Source: Tateyamaria omphalii
GTDB taxonomy: Bacteria > Pseudomonadota > Alphaproteobacteria > Rhodobacterales > Rhodobacteraceae
Direction of reading: 5' to 3'
DNA length: 64,000 bases
Assembly (NCBI RefSeq): GCF_019802125.1
Contig: NZ_JAHVHT010000009.1
Location: 1 to 64,000 of the forward strand
This document shows positions 8,348-16,408 of the stretch, piece by piece. The first letter of the stretch is position 1. Each line of letters opens with the position of its first letter. The notes below the pieces were generated by a model. It made no database searches. It had not been told where the DNA came from and saw only the letters and a list, made by a program, of their open reading frames with translations. The position numbers and the translations under genes are program-made.

Positions 8348-8767
8348 TCAGATCTCCTCTTCCATGGCGAAGACGATGGAGAGGATGGAGCCGAAGACCA
8401 CCAGGTAGACCCCGATGTCGAAGAACAGGACTGTCGAGATGGGGATCCCCTTGGAGTCTGCCGTTTCGTTGATGAAGAGCCATTGGCCCGTAAAGAGCGC
8501 ATCCCCGAAAAATGCTGCGAAGATGCCCGCCAGCAGTGCGATGCCAAGGCCTGCCATTGCGATGTTCTGAGGCATGACCTTGAGCGCATTGCGAGCGTCC
8601 GCGGTGCCGCAGGCGAGGGCGAAGAGCACAAAGCCCGTAGAGCCGATGAGGCCGCCGATAAAGCCGCCTCCGGGCTCGTTATGGCCGCGGATCAGCATGT
8701 AGAGCGAGAACAGCACGAGAAGTCCGCACAGGTACTGGGTGCCCACGCGCAGGATGATCGAGTTCAT
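8348..8767 (-). CDS. mnhB: Mrp antiporter subunit B
   Basis: This 139-aa four-helix subunit contains the MnhB motif RGHNEPGGGFIGGLI (GHxxPGGGF), which is invariant in the family, and VFFDIGVYLVVFG near the C-terminus. It overlaps mnhA by ATGA at 8764-8767. The large A subunit also carries an MnhB-related C-terminal region, so both forms are present as in other group 1 systems. Confidence 0.93.
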   Translation of the reverse strand: MNSIILRVGTQYLCGLLVLFSLYMLIRGHNEPGGGFIGGLIGSTGFVLFALACGTADARNALKVMPQNIAMAGLGIALLAGIFAAFFGDALFTGQWLFINETADSKGIPISTVLFFDIGVYLVVFGSILSIVFAMEEEI

Positions 8768-11034
8768 GGGTCTTTCCTTGGGTGTGTGGTGCGCAGGAGC
8801 GCGTAGGCCGAGAGGGCGGCGATGACGACCACGGCGATCTCGCCAAAGGTGTCGAGCGCGCGGAAGTCCACGAGGATGACGTTGACGATGTTGCGGCCGA
8901 AGGCTTCGGGCCAGCTTGTGACCTCGAAATACTCGGTCAGGCGCAGGTCGAGCGGGGTTTCAAGTACCGCCAGGAGCACAAGGGTGACCGAGAGGCCGAT
9001 GGCCCCGGCGAGGATCGCGTCAAGCGGGCGGTGGTCGCGTCCGTTTTCGTCCAGCACGGGCAGGCGCAGTAGGGCGACGGCCACCAGCACCACCACGAGT
9101 GTTTCGACGAGAAGCTGGGTGATGGCGACATCGGGCGCGCTGAACACGATGAAGATCATGGCGACGCCGATGCCGACCACCCCGAGCGCGGCCATGGCCG
9201 CGATGCGGGAGCTTGTCAGGGCCGTGAGTATTGCCCCTGCGCTGATCAGAACGACGAGGGCGATGTTCTGGAAGGTGACGTCCGACAGGTCGGGCAGGGT
9301 GGGCATGGCTTGTCGCGCGATCATCGTGCCGCCGATGGCGACCAGCACCGTGGCGAAGGTCGCAAAGATGTAGCGCCGCAGGATTCCGGGCTGGATGATG
9401 CGCGTTTGCCATGCGGCGAACCGCTTGAGCCCCAGGAGGAATTTGTCCCAGCCTTTGTCGAATTGCGGGGATGCATCGACCAGCCGCCCAAGCGCGGGGC
9501 GCAGGCGTTTGTGTGCGAGGTAAAGCGTGATGCCAAGGGCGACCGTGGCGATCGACATGATCAGGGGCATGTTCACGCCCGCCCAGAGCTTCAGTTCCTT
9601 GGAGTCCTCAATCGAGCCGAGCAGGGATTTCACTGTCGGGTCGACCAGAGAGGTTTGCAGGAGGTCGGGGTAGACGCCGAAGAGAGCGCCGAGGATGGCG
9701 AGGATCACGGGGCCCGCCAGCATGGTCCACGGCGCTTCATGCGGTTTGCGGGGGAGCGCAATGCCGGTGCGTTGCCAGAAGGGGCGCAAGGCAACGATGC
9801 CTGCGATTGCGAACATGAGCGCGTTGGCCAGGAGCAGGGCGGCGGCGAAGAGGAATGGTTCGGATCCGATGGCGAGGATGCCCGCGTATTTCAGTTCCTT
9901 GCCGATGAAGCCGAGGAAGGGCGGGAAGCCGGCCATCGAGAGCGCGGCCAGTCCTGCGGCGAAGGCCGTGACCGGCATGACGCGCCCGAGCCCGCCCAGC
10001 ACGTCCGCCTCCCGCGTGCCGGTGGAGTGGTCGATGCAGCCTACCACGAGGAACAGGGACGCCTTATAGAGCGAGTGGACCACGAGGAAGGTGGCGAACG
10101 CCGTCATGGCGTAGCCTGACGTCTGCCCGAGGAACAGCGTCAACGTGCCGAGCGCCATCAGTGTGGTGTAAGCCAGCGCTTGTTTCAGGTCCGTCTGCCG
10201 CAGGGCGAGGATGCTGGCGAAGACCGCCGTGAAGGCCCCTGCAATGGTGAGCGTCCAGAACCAGACATCGGTGCCCGCCATGCCCGGGTGCATCCGCGCC
10301 ATCAGGTACACCCCCGCCTTGACCATCGTGGCCGAGTGCAGGAAGGCCGAGACCGGTGTGGGGGCTGCCATGGCGTTGGGTAGCCAGAAGTGGAACGGGA
10401 ACTGCGCCGATTTGGTGAATGTACCCGCCAGGATCAGGATGAGGATCGGCAGGTACATCTCGTGCGCCTTGAGCGCGTCGGCTTGTGCGAGGATTTCCGA
10501 CAGCTCGAAGCTGCCCATGGAGAAGCCCAGCAGGATGAAACCCGCGAGCAGCGCCAGCGCGCCTGCGCCGGTGACAAACAGCGCCTGAAGGGCGGAACGC
10601 CGCCCCTTGGCCGTGTCGTGGCCGAAGCCGATCAGCAGGTAGGAGGTGATTGTCGTCAGCTCCCAGAAGACGAACAGCCCGATGAGGTTATCGGCCAGCA
10701 CCAGTCCCAGCATCGCCAGCATGAAGCTGGTCAGAAACAGGGCGAAGCGGGCGAATTGCGGGTGCCCGGCGAGGTAGGTGTTGGAATAGAGCAGCACCAG
10801 CGCCCCGATGCCCGAGATCAGCAGCGCGAAGGTCAGGCTGAGCCCGTCCAAGAGGAATGACATCGCAATGCCGAGCGACGGCACCCAGTCCCAGACGAGG
10901 CGCAGGCTCTGCCCTTCGGCAACTGCCGGGGCGAGGCTGAGGAACCAGCCAAAGAGGAGTAGGGCGATCCCGACGGGGATGAGGCCGACAAGGCCGTTTC
11001 CCTTGGGCTGTGTCGCGGTGGCGGTGTCGTTCAA
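8764..11034 (-). CDS. mnhA: Mrp antiporter subunit A (NuoL-like with C-terminal extension)
   Basis: This large core subunit (756 aa) combines an N-terminal NuoL-like half (FVFWELTTITSYLLIG, FPFHFWLPNAMAAPTPVSAFLHSATMVKAG) with a C-terminal MnhB-like extension (FSAPDVAITQLLVETLVVVL, VILVDFRALDTFGEIAVV). The mature complex needs A with B-G, all encoded here. The start is a TTG at 11034 that overlaps the upstream stress-protein stop as TTGA; an in-frame stop five codons upstream rules out a longer form. A TTG start in a coupled overlap may lower its translation. Confidence 0.93.
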   Translation of the reverse strand: MNDTATATQPKGNGLVGLIPVGIALLLFGWFLSLAPAVAEGQSLRLVWDWVPSLGIAMSFLLDGLSLTFALLISGIGALVLLYSNTYLAGHPQFARFALFLTSFMLAMLGLVLADNLIGLFVFWELTTITSYLLIGFGHDTAKGRRSALQALFVTGAGALALLAGFILLGFSMGSFELSEILAQADALKAHEMYLPILILILAGTFTKSAQFPFHFWLPNAMAAPTPVSAFLHSATMVKAGVYLMARMHPGMAGTDVWFWTLTIAGAFTAVFASILALRQTDLKQALAYTTLMALGTLTLFLGQTSGYAMTAFATFLVVHSLYKASLFLVVGCIDHSTGTREADVLGGLGRVMPVTAFAAGLAALSMAGFPPFLGFIGKELKYAGILAIGSEPFLFAAALLLANALMFAIAGIVALRPFWQRTGIALPRKPHEAPWTMLAGPVILAILGALFGVYPDLLQTSLVDPTVKSLLGSIEDSKELKLWAGVNMPLIMSIATVALGITLYLAHKRLRPALGRLVDASPQFDKGWDKFLLGLKRFAAWQTRIIQPGILRRYIFATFATVLVAIGGTMIARQAMPTLPDLSDVTFQNIALVVLISAGAILTALTSSRIAAMAALGVVGIGVAMIFIVFSAPDVAITQLLVETLVVVLVAVALLRLPVLDENGRDHRPLDAILAGAIGLSVTLVLLAVLETPLDLRLTEYFEVTSWPEAFGRNIVNVILVDFRALDTFGEIAVVVIAALSAYALLRTTHPRKDP

Positions 11035-11996
11035 TGCGTTTCCAGTTCTTCAATCGTAACGGGTGAAACAAAGCCTTCGGGTTTGACGGCAAGGACGGAG
11101 CACGTGACCCGGCTGAGGATGGTCTCGGCCGTGTTGCCGATGAACATGCCCGACAGGCCGGTCCGCCCGAGCGTGCCCATCACCAGCGTGTCGATATGCT
11201 GTTCATGGGCGTGCTGGGCGATGACGTCGGCGGCGATCCCCTTGACGTGCATGATCTGCATGCGGTCGGAAAACGCGGTGTACTGGTCCGTCAGCGCCGT
11301 CAGGCGGGCGTGGCTGTCCTGTTTGGTGGTGAGCAGGAGCGCCTCGATTTCTTCCGGCGGCGTGTGGACCCGGCTGGAGCGCAGGAGGTGCTCTTCGTGG
11401 AGATACCAGGCGTTCAGCACGTCGAGCTTGGCGTCGTCCTGCACGGAGAGGGAGGTTGCGAGTTGCATGATGTTGTTGTTGAGCGCGTCGCGGGTGGTGT
11501 CGCTCGGATCAGGGTCCACCGCTGCAACGATGTGCTTGGCCTTGGGCTCGGCCTTGCTGTTGAGGATCCAGACGGGGCAGGGGCATTTGCGCAGAAGGTG
11601 CAGGTCGGGCCCGCCCAGCACGTTCCATGTCGGGGTCTGGTCGGCGGCCTTGAGCACGAGATCGTTGCCTTGGGTCAGGACGTGGCGGATGACCTCGATG
11701 AACCCGACCCCCTGTGCCAGCACGGTGGAGACCTGTGCCCCGTCGTTGCGCAAGCCGTTTGCCACCTGTTCCAGTTGTTCCTTGCGCGCCGCGAGCAGAT
11801 CGGCTCCCACTTGCCATCCACGCTGACCCGACAGGGTCGACAGCATCCGGGCCAGATCGGATTGATCCGTTTCCGACACATCCAGCAACGTCAGACGGGC
11901 GCCGTTGGCCTTCGCCAGCCAGAGGGCGCGGGCCACGAGCGCGTCTGAGACGCCTTCGGGGTTCGAGACGACAAGGATGTTCTTAAAATGCTTCAT
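11031..11996 (-). CDS. Tandem universal stress protein (UspE-like)
   Basis: This 321-aa cytoplasmic protein has two Usp domains. The N-terminal one begins MKHFKNILVVSNPEG and the C-terminal one ends with MGTLGRTGLSGMFIGNTAE, the G-2x-G-9x-G type ATP-binding loop. The first domain lacks a clean copy of that loop, as in UspE. I chose the ATG at 11996 because it starts the first beta strand; an extension to 12092 would run through the promoter. It is the first gene of the Mrp operon, which suggests a response to salt, pH or oxidative stress. It is divergent from the OxyR-like gene, with the operator-like site between them. Confidence 0.88.
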   Translation of the reverse strand: MKHFKNILVVSNPEGVSDALVARALWLAKANGARLTLLDVSETDQSDLARMLSTLSGQRGWQVGADLLAARKEQLEQVANGLRNDGAQVSTVLAQGVGFIEVIRHVLTQGNDLVLKAADQTPTWNVLGGPDLHLLRKCPCPVWILNSKAEPKAKHIVAAVDPDPSDTTRDALNNNIMQLATSLSVQDDAKLDVLNAWYLHEEHLLRSSRVHTPPEEIEALLLTTKQDSHARLTALTDQYTAFSDRMQIMHVKGIAADVIAQHAHEQHIDTLVMGTLGRTGLSGMFIGNTAETILSRVTCSVLAVKPEGFVSPVTIEELETH

Positions 11997-12074
11997 GCAG
12001 CGGTCTCTTGGGGCAACAGAGGCTGAGATGGGCCTGAATTTCGATTGATCAAATTGAAAAATGAGAAAGAATTG

Positions 12075-12111
12075 ATAGATATGATCTATCATCTTGACAG
12101 GAGGGCGCTGT
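12075..12111. promoter_or_regulatory. OxyR-type operator between the stress protein and the OxyR-like gene
   Basis: ATAG-N7-CTAT occurs exactly at 12075-12089 inside the perfect palindrome TGATAGAT-ATG-ATCTATCA. In the same spacing a second, degenerate pair follows (ACAG at 12097-12100, CTGT at 12108-12111). Together they match 14 of 16 positions of the four-element OxyR site. The distal part covers the ribosome-binding site and start codon of the regulator, which suggests autorepression as well as control of the Mrp operon. Confidence 0.6.
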
Positions 12112-13030
12112 GCCGACGCTTCAGCAATTGCGTTATCTGGTCGCCGTGGCTGATACCGGGCATTTCCGGCGCGCGGCGGAGGCGTGCCATGTCACTCAAC
12201 CGACTTTGAGCGCGCAGCTCAAGGAGTTGGAAAACAAGTTGGGGGCGGTTCTGATTGAACGCAGCCGCGGTGCTGTTGTTGCCACCCCGCTGGGCGAGCA
12301 GATCATCCAGCACGCCCGGACCGCGCTGCGCGAGGTCGAGGAAATCCGCACCTTGGCGACGCTGCAGAGCGGGAGTTTGAACAGTACGATCAAGGTGGGC
12401 GTCGTACAGTCGCTGGGCTCATATCTTTTGCCCATTCTGGTGCCCGACCTGCACAAGAGCCATCCGCAGCTGAAGCTGTATGTGCGTGAAGGTCTACCCA
12501 AGCATTTGCTGGAGGCATTGGGGGCTGGATCGCTTGACCTGTTGCTGTTTCCCTTGCCGACGCGCGAGGCAGAATTTGAAACCCGGTCCCTGTTTCGTGA
12601 ACCCCTGTCGGTCGTGATGCCCTTCGACCATCCATTTGCCGGTGAAGAGACGATTGCCCCCAGTATGCTCAAGGGCGAGACGATCATGGCGCTGGAGCGG
12701 GGCCATCGGCTTTATGACAAGGTGGAGCGTATCTGCGAGCAGCATGGGGCGATCCTGTCGAGCGAGTACGAGGGCACGTCGCTGGACACGCTGCGCCAGA
12801 TGGTTGCGATGGGCATGGGGCTTTCGCTGTTGCCTGCCCTTTATGTCCGGTCCGAGGTCACGAGCCAGGAATTGGTGCTGGCCCGCCCGTTTCGTGGCAC
12901 GCCGCCGTCACGGACCATCGGCATGGTTTGGCGTCGCAGCACCGCGCGCGAGGCCGAATATCAAGACCTGGGCGATGAGATTGGCGAAATCCTCGCCCGC
13001 CGCGCGCGAGAGGTGATCGTTCTGGGTTAG
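12110..13030 (+). CDS. OxyR-like LysR-family regulator lacking the peroxidatic cysteine
   Basis: This is a 306-aa LysR-type transcription factor. The DNA-binding half (LRYLVAVADTGHFRRAAEAC, then HVTQPTLSAQLKELENKLG) is clearly of the OxyR type. In the sensor half the position of the peroxidatic cysteine of E. coli OxyR (Cys199, GHC) is Arg200 (ALERGHRLYDKVERIC), while the partner cysteine is kept as Cys209 with the same nine-residue spacing. A classical disulphide switch is therefore impossible. Start: GTG at 12110 with AGGAGGG six bases upstream. Its 3' end overlaps the TRAP gene by four bases in convergent orientation. Confidence 0.85.
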   Translation: MPTLQQLRYLVAVADTGHFRRAAEACHVTQPTLSAQLKELENKLGAVLIERSRGAVVATPLGEQIIQHARTALREVEEIRTLATLQSGSLNSTIKVGVVQSLGSYLLPILVPDLHKSHPQLKLYVREGLPKHLLEALGAGSLDLLLFPLPTREAEFETRSLFREPLSVVMPFDHPFAGEETIAPSMLKGETIMALERGHRLYDKVERICEQHGAILSSEYEGTSLDTLRQMVAMGMGLSLLPALYVRSEVTSQELVLARPFRGTPPSRTIGMVWRRSTAREAEYQDLGDEIGEILARRAREVIVLG

Positions 13031-15138
13031 GCGGGGCTTGGCCGTGCCCGCATCCCGCGGAGTGTGAGGAGCCCTGCAATGGCGATGCCCAACAGGTCGG
13101 TGCGCCAGTCGCCCGAGATCATGCAGATGGCCCCCAGCAGCAGGATGACCCGGATCACTGGTCCCGCGGCGCCCATGAACCAGCCCTGCACCGCGCCTGC
13201 CAGCATGTAGACCCCGATGAGTGCTGTGAGCAGGTTGCGCAGGCTGATATACCACGGTGCCTCCATCAACAGGCCGGGGCTGTAGAAGAACATGAACGGC
13301 ACGATGAATGCGGCGAGGCCGACCTTGAAACTGGTGACGGAGGTGCGCATCGGCTCGGACCCGGCGATGGCTGCGCCTGCATAGGCGGCAAGGGCCACCG
13401 GGGGTGTGATGGCCGAAACGACGGCGAAGTAGAAGACGAAGAAATGGGAGATGAGCGGGGTGATCCCGATCTCGATCAGGCCGGGTGCCACGACGGACGC
13501 GGCCACGGCATAGGCGGCTGTCGTGGGCATTCCCATTCCGAGGATGACCGAGATCATCATGGCGAACACGAGGGCGAGAAGCGTGCTTTGCTGGGCGAGA
13601 TCGAAGAGCAGGCTGGAGAAGCGCGCGCCGACGCCGGTGAGCGAGATGACCCCGACGATCAGGCCCGCGCAGGCGCAGACGATGATGATCTGCAGCGACA
13701 TGCGCCCGCCGTTGCCGAGTGCTTCGTAGACCTGTTTTGGCCCCATGCGGTAGGGCGTGAGCCAGCTGACCACTGCCGCCGAGGCGATGGCGAGCGTGCC
13801 CGCGCGGATCACCGAATAGCCGCTGAAAAGTGCGCCGATCAGGATGACGATGGGCAGGAAGAGGTAGGCTTGTTTGGCCAGATCACCGAGTTTCGGCAGT
13901 TCGTCCGCGCGCATCCCGCGCATGCCGGTGCGGCTCGCCTCGAAATCGACCATGAAGTAGATGGAGGCGAAGTAGAGGATCGCCGGGATCAGCGCCGCCA
14001 CCACCAGTTCGGTGTAGGGGATGCCCGTGATTTCCGCCATGATGAAGGCGCCCGCGCCCATGATCGGCGGCATGATTTGCCCGCCGGTCGACGCTGCCGC
14101 CTCGATCGCGGCGGCGGATTGGGGGCGGTAGCCGACCTTTTTCATCAGTGGGATCGTGAGAGACCCGGTGGAGACCACGTTGCCCGCCGAGGTGCCGTTG
14201 ATCATGCCCATGAGACCGGAGGCCAGCACCGACACCTTGGCCGGGCCGCCCTTGGCCCGTCCGGCGGCGGCGAATGAGAAGTTGACGAAATAGTCCCCGA
14301 CCTTGGAGCTTTGTAGGAAGGCGGCAAAAATGATGAACAGGATGATGTAGGTGGAGGACACGGCGGTGGTTGGGCCCAGCACGCCGTTGTCGGTGAAGAC
14401 GTAGGTGAAGAAGCGTTTGGCGTCGTAGCCGCGGTGTTCGAGGAAGCCCGGCATCCAGGGGCCCGCAAAGGCGTAAGCGATGAAGATCAGGGCGATGATC
14501 ACCAGTGCCAGCCCTGCGAGGCGGCGGGTGAGTTCAGCAATCATGATGATGATGACGAAAGCCGCCCAGCCGTTGTTCGGGTCGGCAAATGGGGTGCCTG
14601 CGCGCAGGCGCAGCGACAGGGTGTCGAGGCTGAACAGGATGAAACCGCAGGCAGCGAGTGTGGCCACGATCAGGGCGATGTCGGCGAGCGGGAGTTGTCC
14701 CTTGCGTGCGGGGTAGAGCCAGCCGGTGAGGATGGCGAGCAAGGTGCCGCCCGCGAGTGCGGGGCCGAAGGCTGCGAGTGTCCAGGGCGGTGGGGCAGGG
14801 GTGCCGGGTTCGAGGAATGCAATCGCGGCGACGAGGGAGCCGAGGCTGATGGTGGTCGCGAGAAGGGCGATGGCGCCCATGAGGTGGGACAATGGCCCGT
14901 TTGAGCCTTCGGTTGCGGGGCGGAGGGACATGGCCGCACTCGTGCCGAAGCCCAGGATCAGCGCGCCCGCGATGTGCATGATGCGGAAGGTCCAAGTCTC
15001 GAGCGGTGCGATGTTGAGCACGTAGAGGTGCCAGCCCGCGTAGATGGCGCAGAGCAGGAAGCCGATGCGCGTGAGCAGATCGGTGTCTGCCGCGCCCGGT
15101 TGTTCAACTGGTGTTGTTTGCGTCACCGTGTCCGTCAT
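13027..15138 (-). CDS. TRAP transporter fused 4TM/12TM permease (TAXI family)
   Basis: This single polypeptide (703 aa) fuses the small and large membrane subunits of a TRAP transporter, the form found with TAXI solute receptors. Numerous hydrophobic helices are visible. The large-subunit core includes SGLMGMINGTSAGNVVSTGS, AASTGGQIMPPIMGAGAFIM and GMGMPTTAAYAVAASVVAP, all conserved in DctM-like proteins. It drives sodium-coupled uptake of an unknown substrate delivered by the receptor encoded upstream. I chose ATG 15138 (MTDTV) with GGGGGA upstream; starts at 15147 and 15171 are possible. A hairpin separates it from the receptor gene. Confidence 0.92.
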   Translation of the reverse strand: MTDTVTQTTPVEQPGAADTDLLTRIGFLLCAIYAGWHLYVLNIAPLETWTFRIMHIAGALILGFGTSAAMSLRPATEGSNGPLSHLMGAIALLATTISLGSLVAAIAFLEPGTPAPPPWTLAAFGPALAGGTLLAILTGWLYPARKGQLPLADIALIVATLAACGFILFSLDTLSLRLRAGTPFADPNNGWAAFVIIIMIAELTRRLAGLALVIIALIFIAYAFAGPWMPGFLEHRGYDAKRFFTYVFTDNGVLGPTTAVSSTYIILFIIFAAFLQSSKVGDYFVNFSFAAAGRAKGGPAKVSVLASGLMGMINGTSAGNVVSTGSLTIPLMKKVGYRPQSAAAIEAAASTGGQIMPPIMGAGAFIMAEITGIPYTELVVAALIPAILYFASIYFMVDFEASRTGMRGMRADELPKLGDLAKQAYLFLPIVILIGALFSGYSVIRAGTLAIASAAVVSWLTPYRMGPKQVYEALGNGGRMSLQIIIVCACAGLIVGVISLTGVGARFSSLLFDLAQQSTLLALVFAMMISVILGMGMPTTAAYAVAASVVAPGLIEIGITPLISHFFVFYFAVVSAITPPVALAAYAGAAIAGSEPMRTSVTSFKVGLAAFIVPFMFFYSPGLLMEAPWYISLRNLLTALIGVYMLAGAVQGWFMGAAGPVIRVILLLGAICMISGDWRTDLLGIAIAGLLTLRGMRARPSPA

Positions 15139-15165
15139 GCGTTCCATCCCCCGACTGCATGAAAA

Positions 15166-15197
15166 CGGCACCCCGCCCGAAATGGGGCAGGGTGCCG
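15166..15197 (-). terminator. Hairpin between TRAP receptor and permease genes (possible attenuator)
   Basis: An inverted repeat (CGGCACCC ... GGGTGCCG, extended by four more pairs after one mismatch) is followed on the minus strand by TTTTC. It would reduce read-through from the abundant receptor into the permease gene, a common way to set unequal amounts in transporter operons. Confidence 0.6.
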
Positions 15198-15223
15198 GAG
15201 TAGCTTAGACGATGGGCAAGCGC

Positions 15224-16216
15224 CTAGTCAGCAAGTTCGGCCGGGATGTCGAACCCGTTGTCGCGGAACCACTGTGCCGCGCCCGGGTGCCAGGGCAGGA
15301 AGGTGTTCTTGTCGAAGTTCTCGGGCAGGGTTTCGACCGCGGCCTTGTGGATCTCGAGCATTTTGGGGTTGTTGCCCATCACGGTGTCGACGACGGCATA
15401 GACGAAGCTGTCGGGCAGATCCGCGTGCGCGATGGCGAAGTTCCACATGGACACCGAAAGCTGGTCTTCCTCAAGCGAGGGGTAGGTGCCTGCGGGGATC
15501 GTGAACTCGGCCACGGGTTGCGAGCCGATCACGGCCGCCTGTTCCTCGGGCGTGAAGCCGAAATAGGTGACGTCGGTTTGCGCGTCGAGCTGGCTGAAGG
15601 CGGGGTAGGGCAGGCCGCCCGCCCATGTGTAGACGTCGATCAGGCCGTCCTGGAGCTGTCCCGCCAAGTCCGCAGCGCCGCCGTTGCGAAACTCGACATT
15701 CTTGCCCATGTCTTCGAGGATGCGCGGCCAGTAGGTGCCGGGTGTGCCTCCGGCCGGCCCCACGCCCACGACGGCACCGTCGGGGATGTCGGCAAAGCTG
15801 GTGATGCCGGAGCTGGTGAGCGTGACGGCGTGGAAGCCGGTCTTGTACATCGGGAAGATCGCGCGGATCTGGTCATGTTGCAGACCGGGCGCCAGTGCGC
15901 TGTTGCCGTTGAGCGCGTCGAAGGCGGGGCCCATCGTGACCATGCCCATATCCAGATCGCCGGTCTGCACGAGCGCTGCATTCTGGACCGGGCCGCCGGT
16001 CACTTCGGTGCCGCCGGGGATGCCGAGCGCTTCGGAGACCATGTTGGCCCAACCGGCGCCGTAGACGAAGTATGTGCCGCCCTGGCTGGCGGTGCCGACC
16101 GAGAAGCTGTCGGGCCAGTCGCTGCGGTCCTGAGCGTTGGCGACCGTGGCGCCAAGTCCGACCGTGCCCGCCAGTACGGCAATGTGAACGGCCTTGAATG
16201 TCCGGGTGATGTTCAT
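15224..16216 (-). CDS. TAXI-type TRAP solute receptor
   Basis: This periplasmic binding protein (330 aa) has a signal peptide (residues 1-28, ending VANA). The mature part opens with FSVGTASQGGTYFVYGAGWA, which is the diagnostic TAXI motif (GTxxxGGTYYxxG), followed by GGPVQNAALVQTGDLDMG. It captures the substrate for the fused TRAP permease encoded 85 bases downstream. TAXI receptors are associated with dicarboxylates or glutamate in a few cases, but the substrate here cannot be read from sequence. The family name and pairing are secure. Confidence 0.92.
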   Translation of the reverse strand: MNITRTFKAVHIAVLAGTVGLGATVANAQDRSDWPDSFSVGTASQGGTYFVYGAGWANMVSEALGIPGGTEVTGGPVQNAALVQTGDLDMGMVTMGPAFDALNGNSALAPGLQHDQIRAIFPMYKTGFHAVTLTSSGITSFADIPDGAVVGVGPAGGTPGTYWPRILEDMGKNVEFRNGGAADLAGQLQDGLIDVYTWAGGLPYPAFSQLDAQTDVTYFGFTPEEQAAVIGSQPVAEFTIPAGTYPSLEEDQLSVSMWNFAIAHADLPDSFVYAVVDTVMGNNPKMLEIHKAAVETLPENFDKNTFLPWHPGAAQWFRDNGFDIPAELAD

Positions 16217-16408
16217 GGTGTCCTCCTCCTGTCAGATGACGCGCGCTGTTTGCAGCGGCTTTTGTAGCTGAACGATTTTTACGTAGGGTGACGTATGGTC
16301 AGGAGAAGCATGGGCGGCGGCAATCGGCTGATCCCTGCCCAGAGTTGCAATCATCCCAGTGACTTCCCGGCCTACACATTTTCTTGAAGGAGCCGTGTGG
16401 GGGATAGA

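Noticed and set aside
13027-13030. Four-base convergent overlap of the OxyR-like and TRAP genes as a regulatory antisense device
   Set aside because: Overlaps of this size are common in compact genomes and no terminator or RNA element supports a special role.
16280-16295. TACGT-N6-ACGTA upstream of the TAXI receptor gene
   Set aside because: Five-base arms are too short to separate from chance, and there is no second copy.
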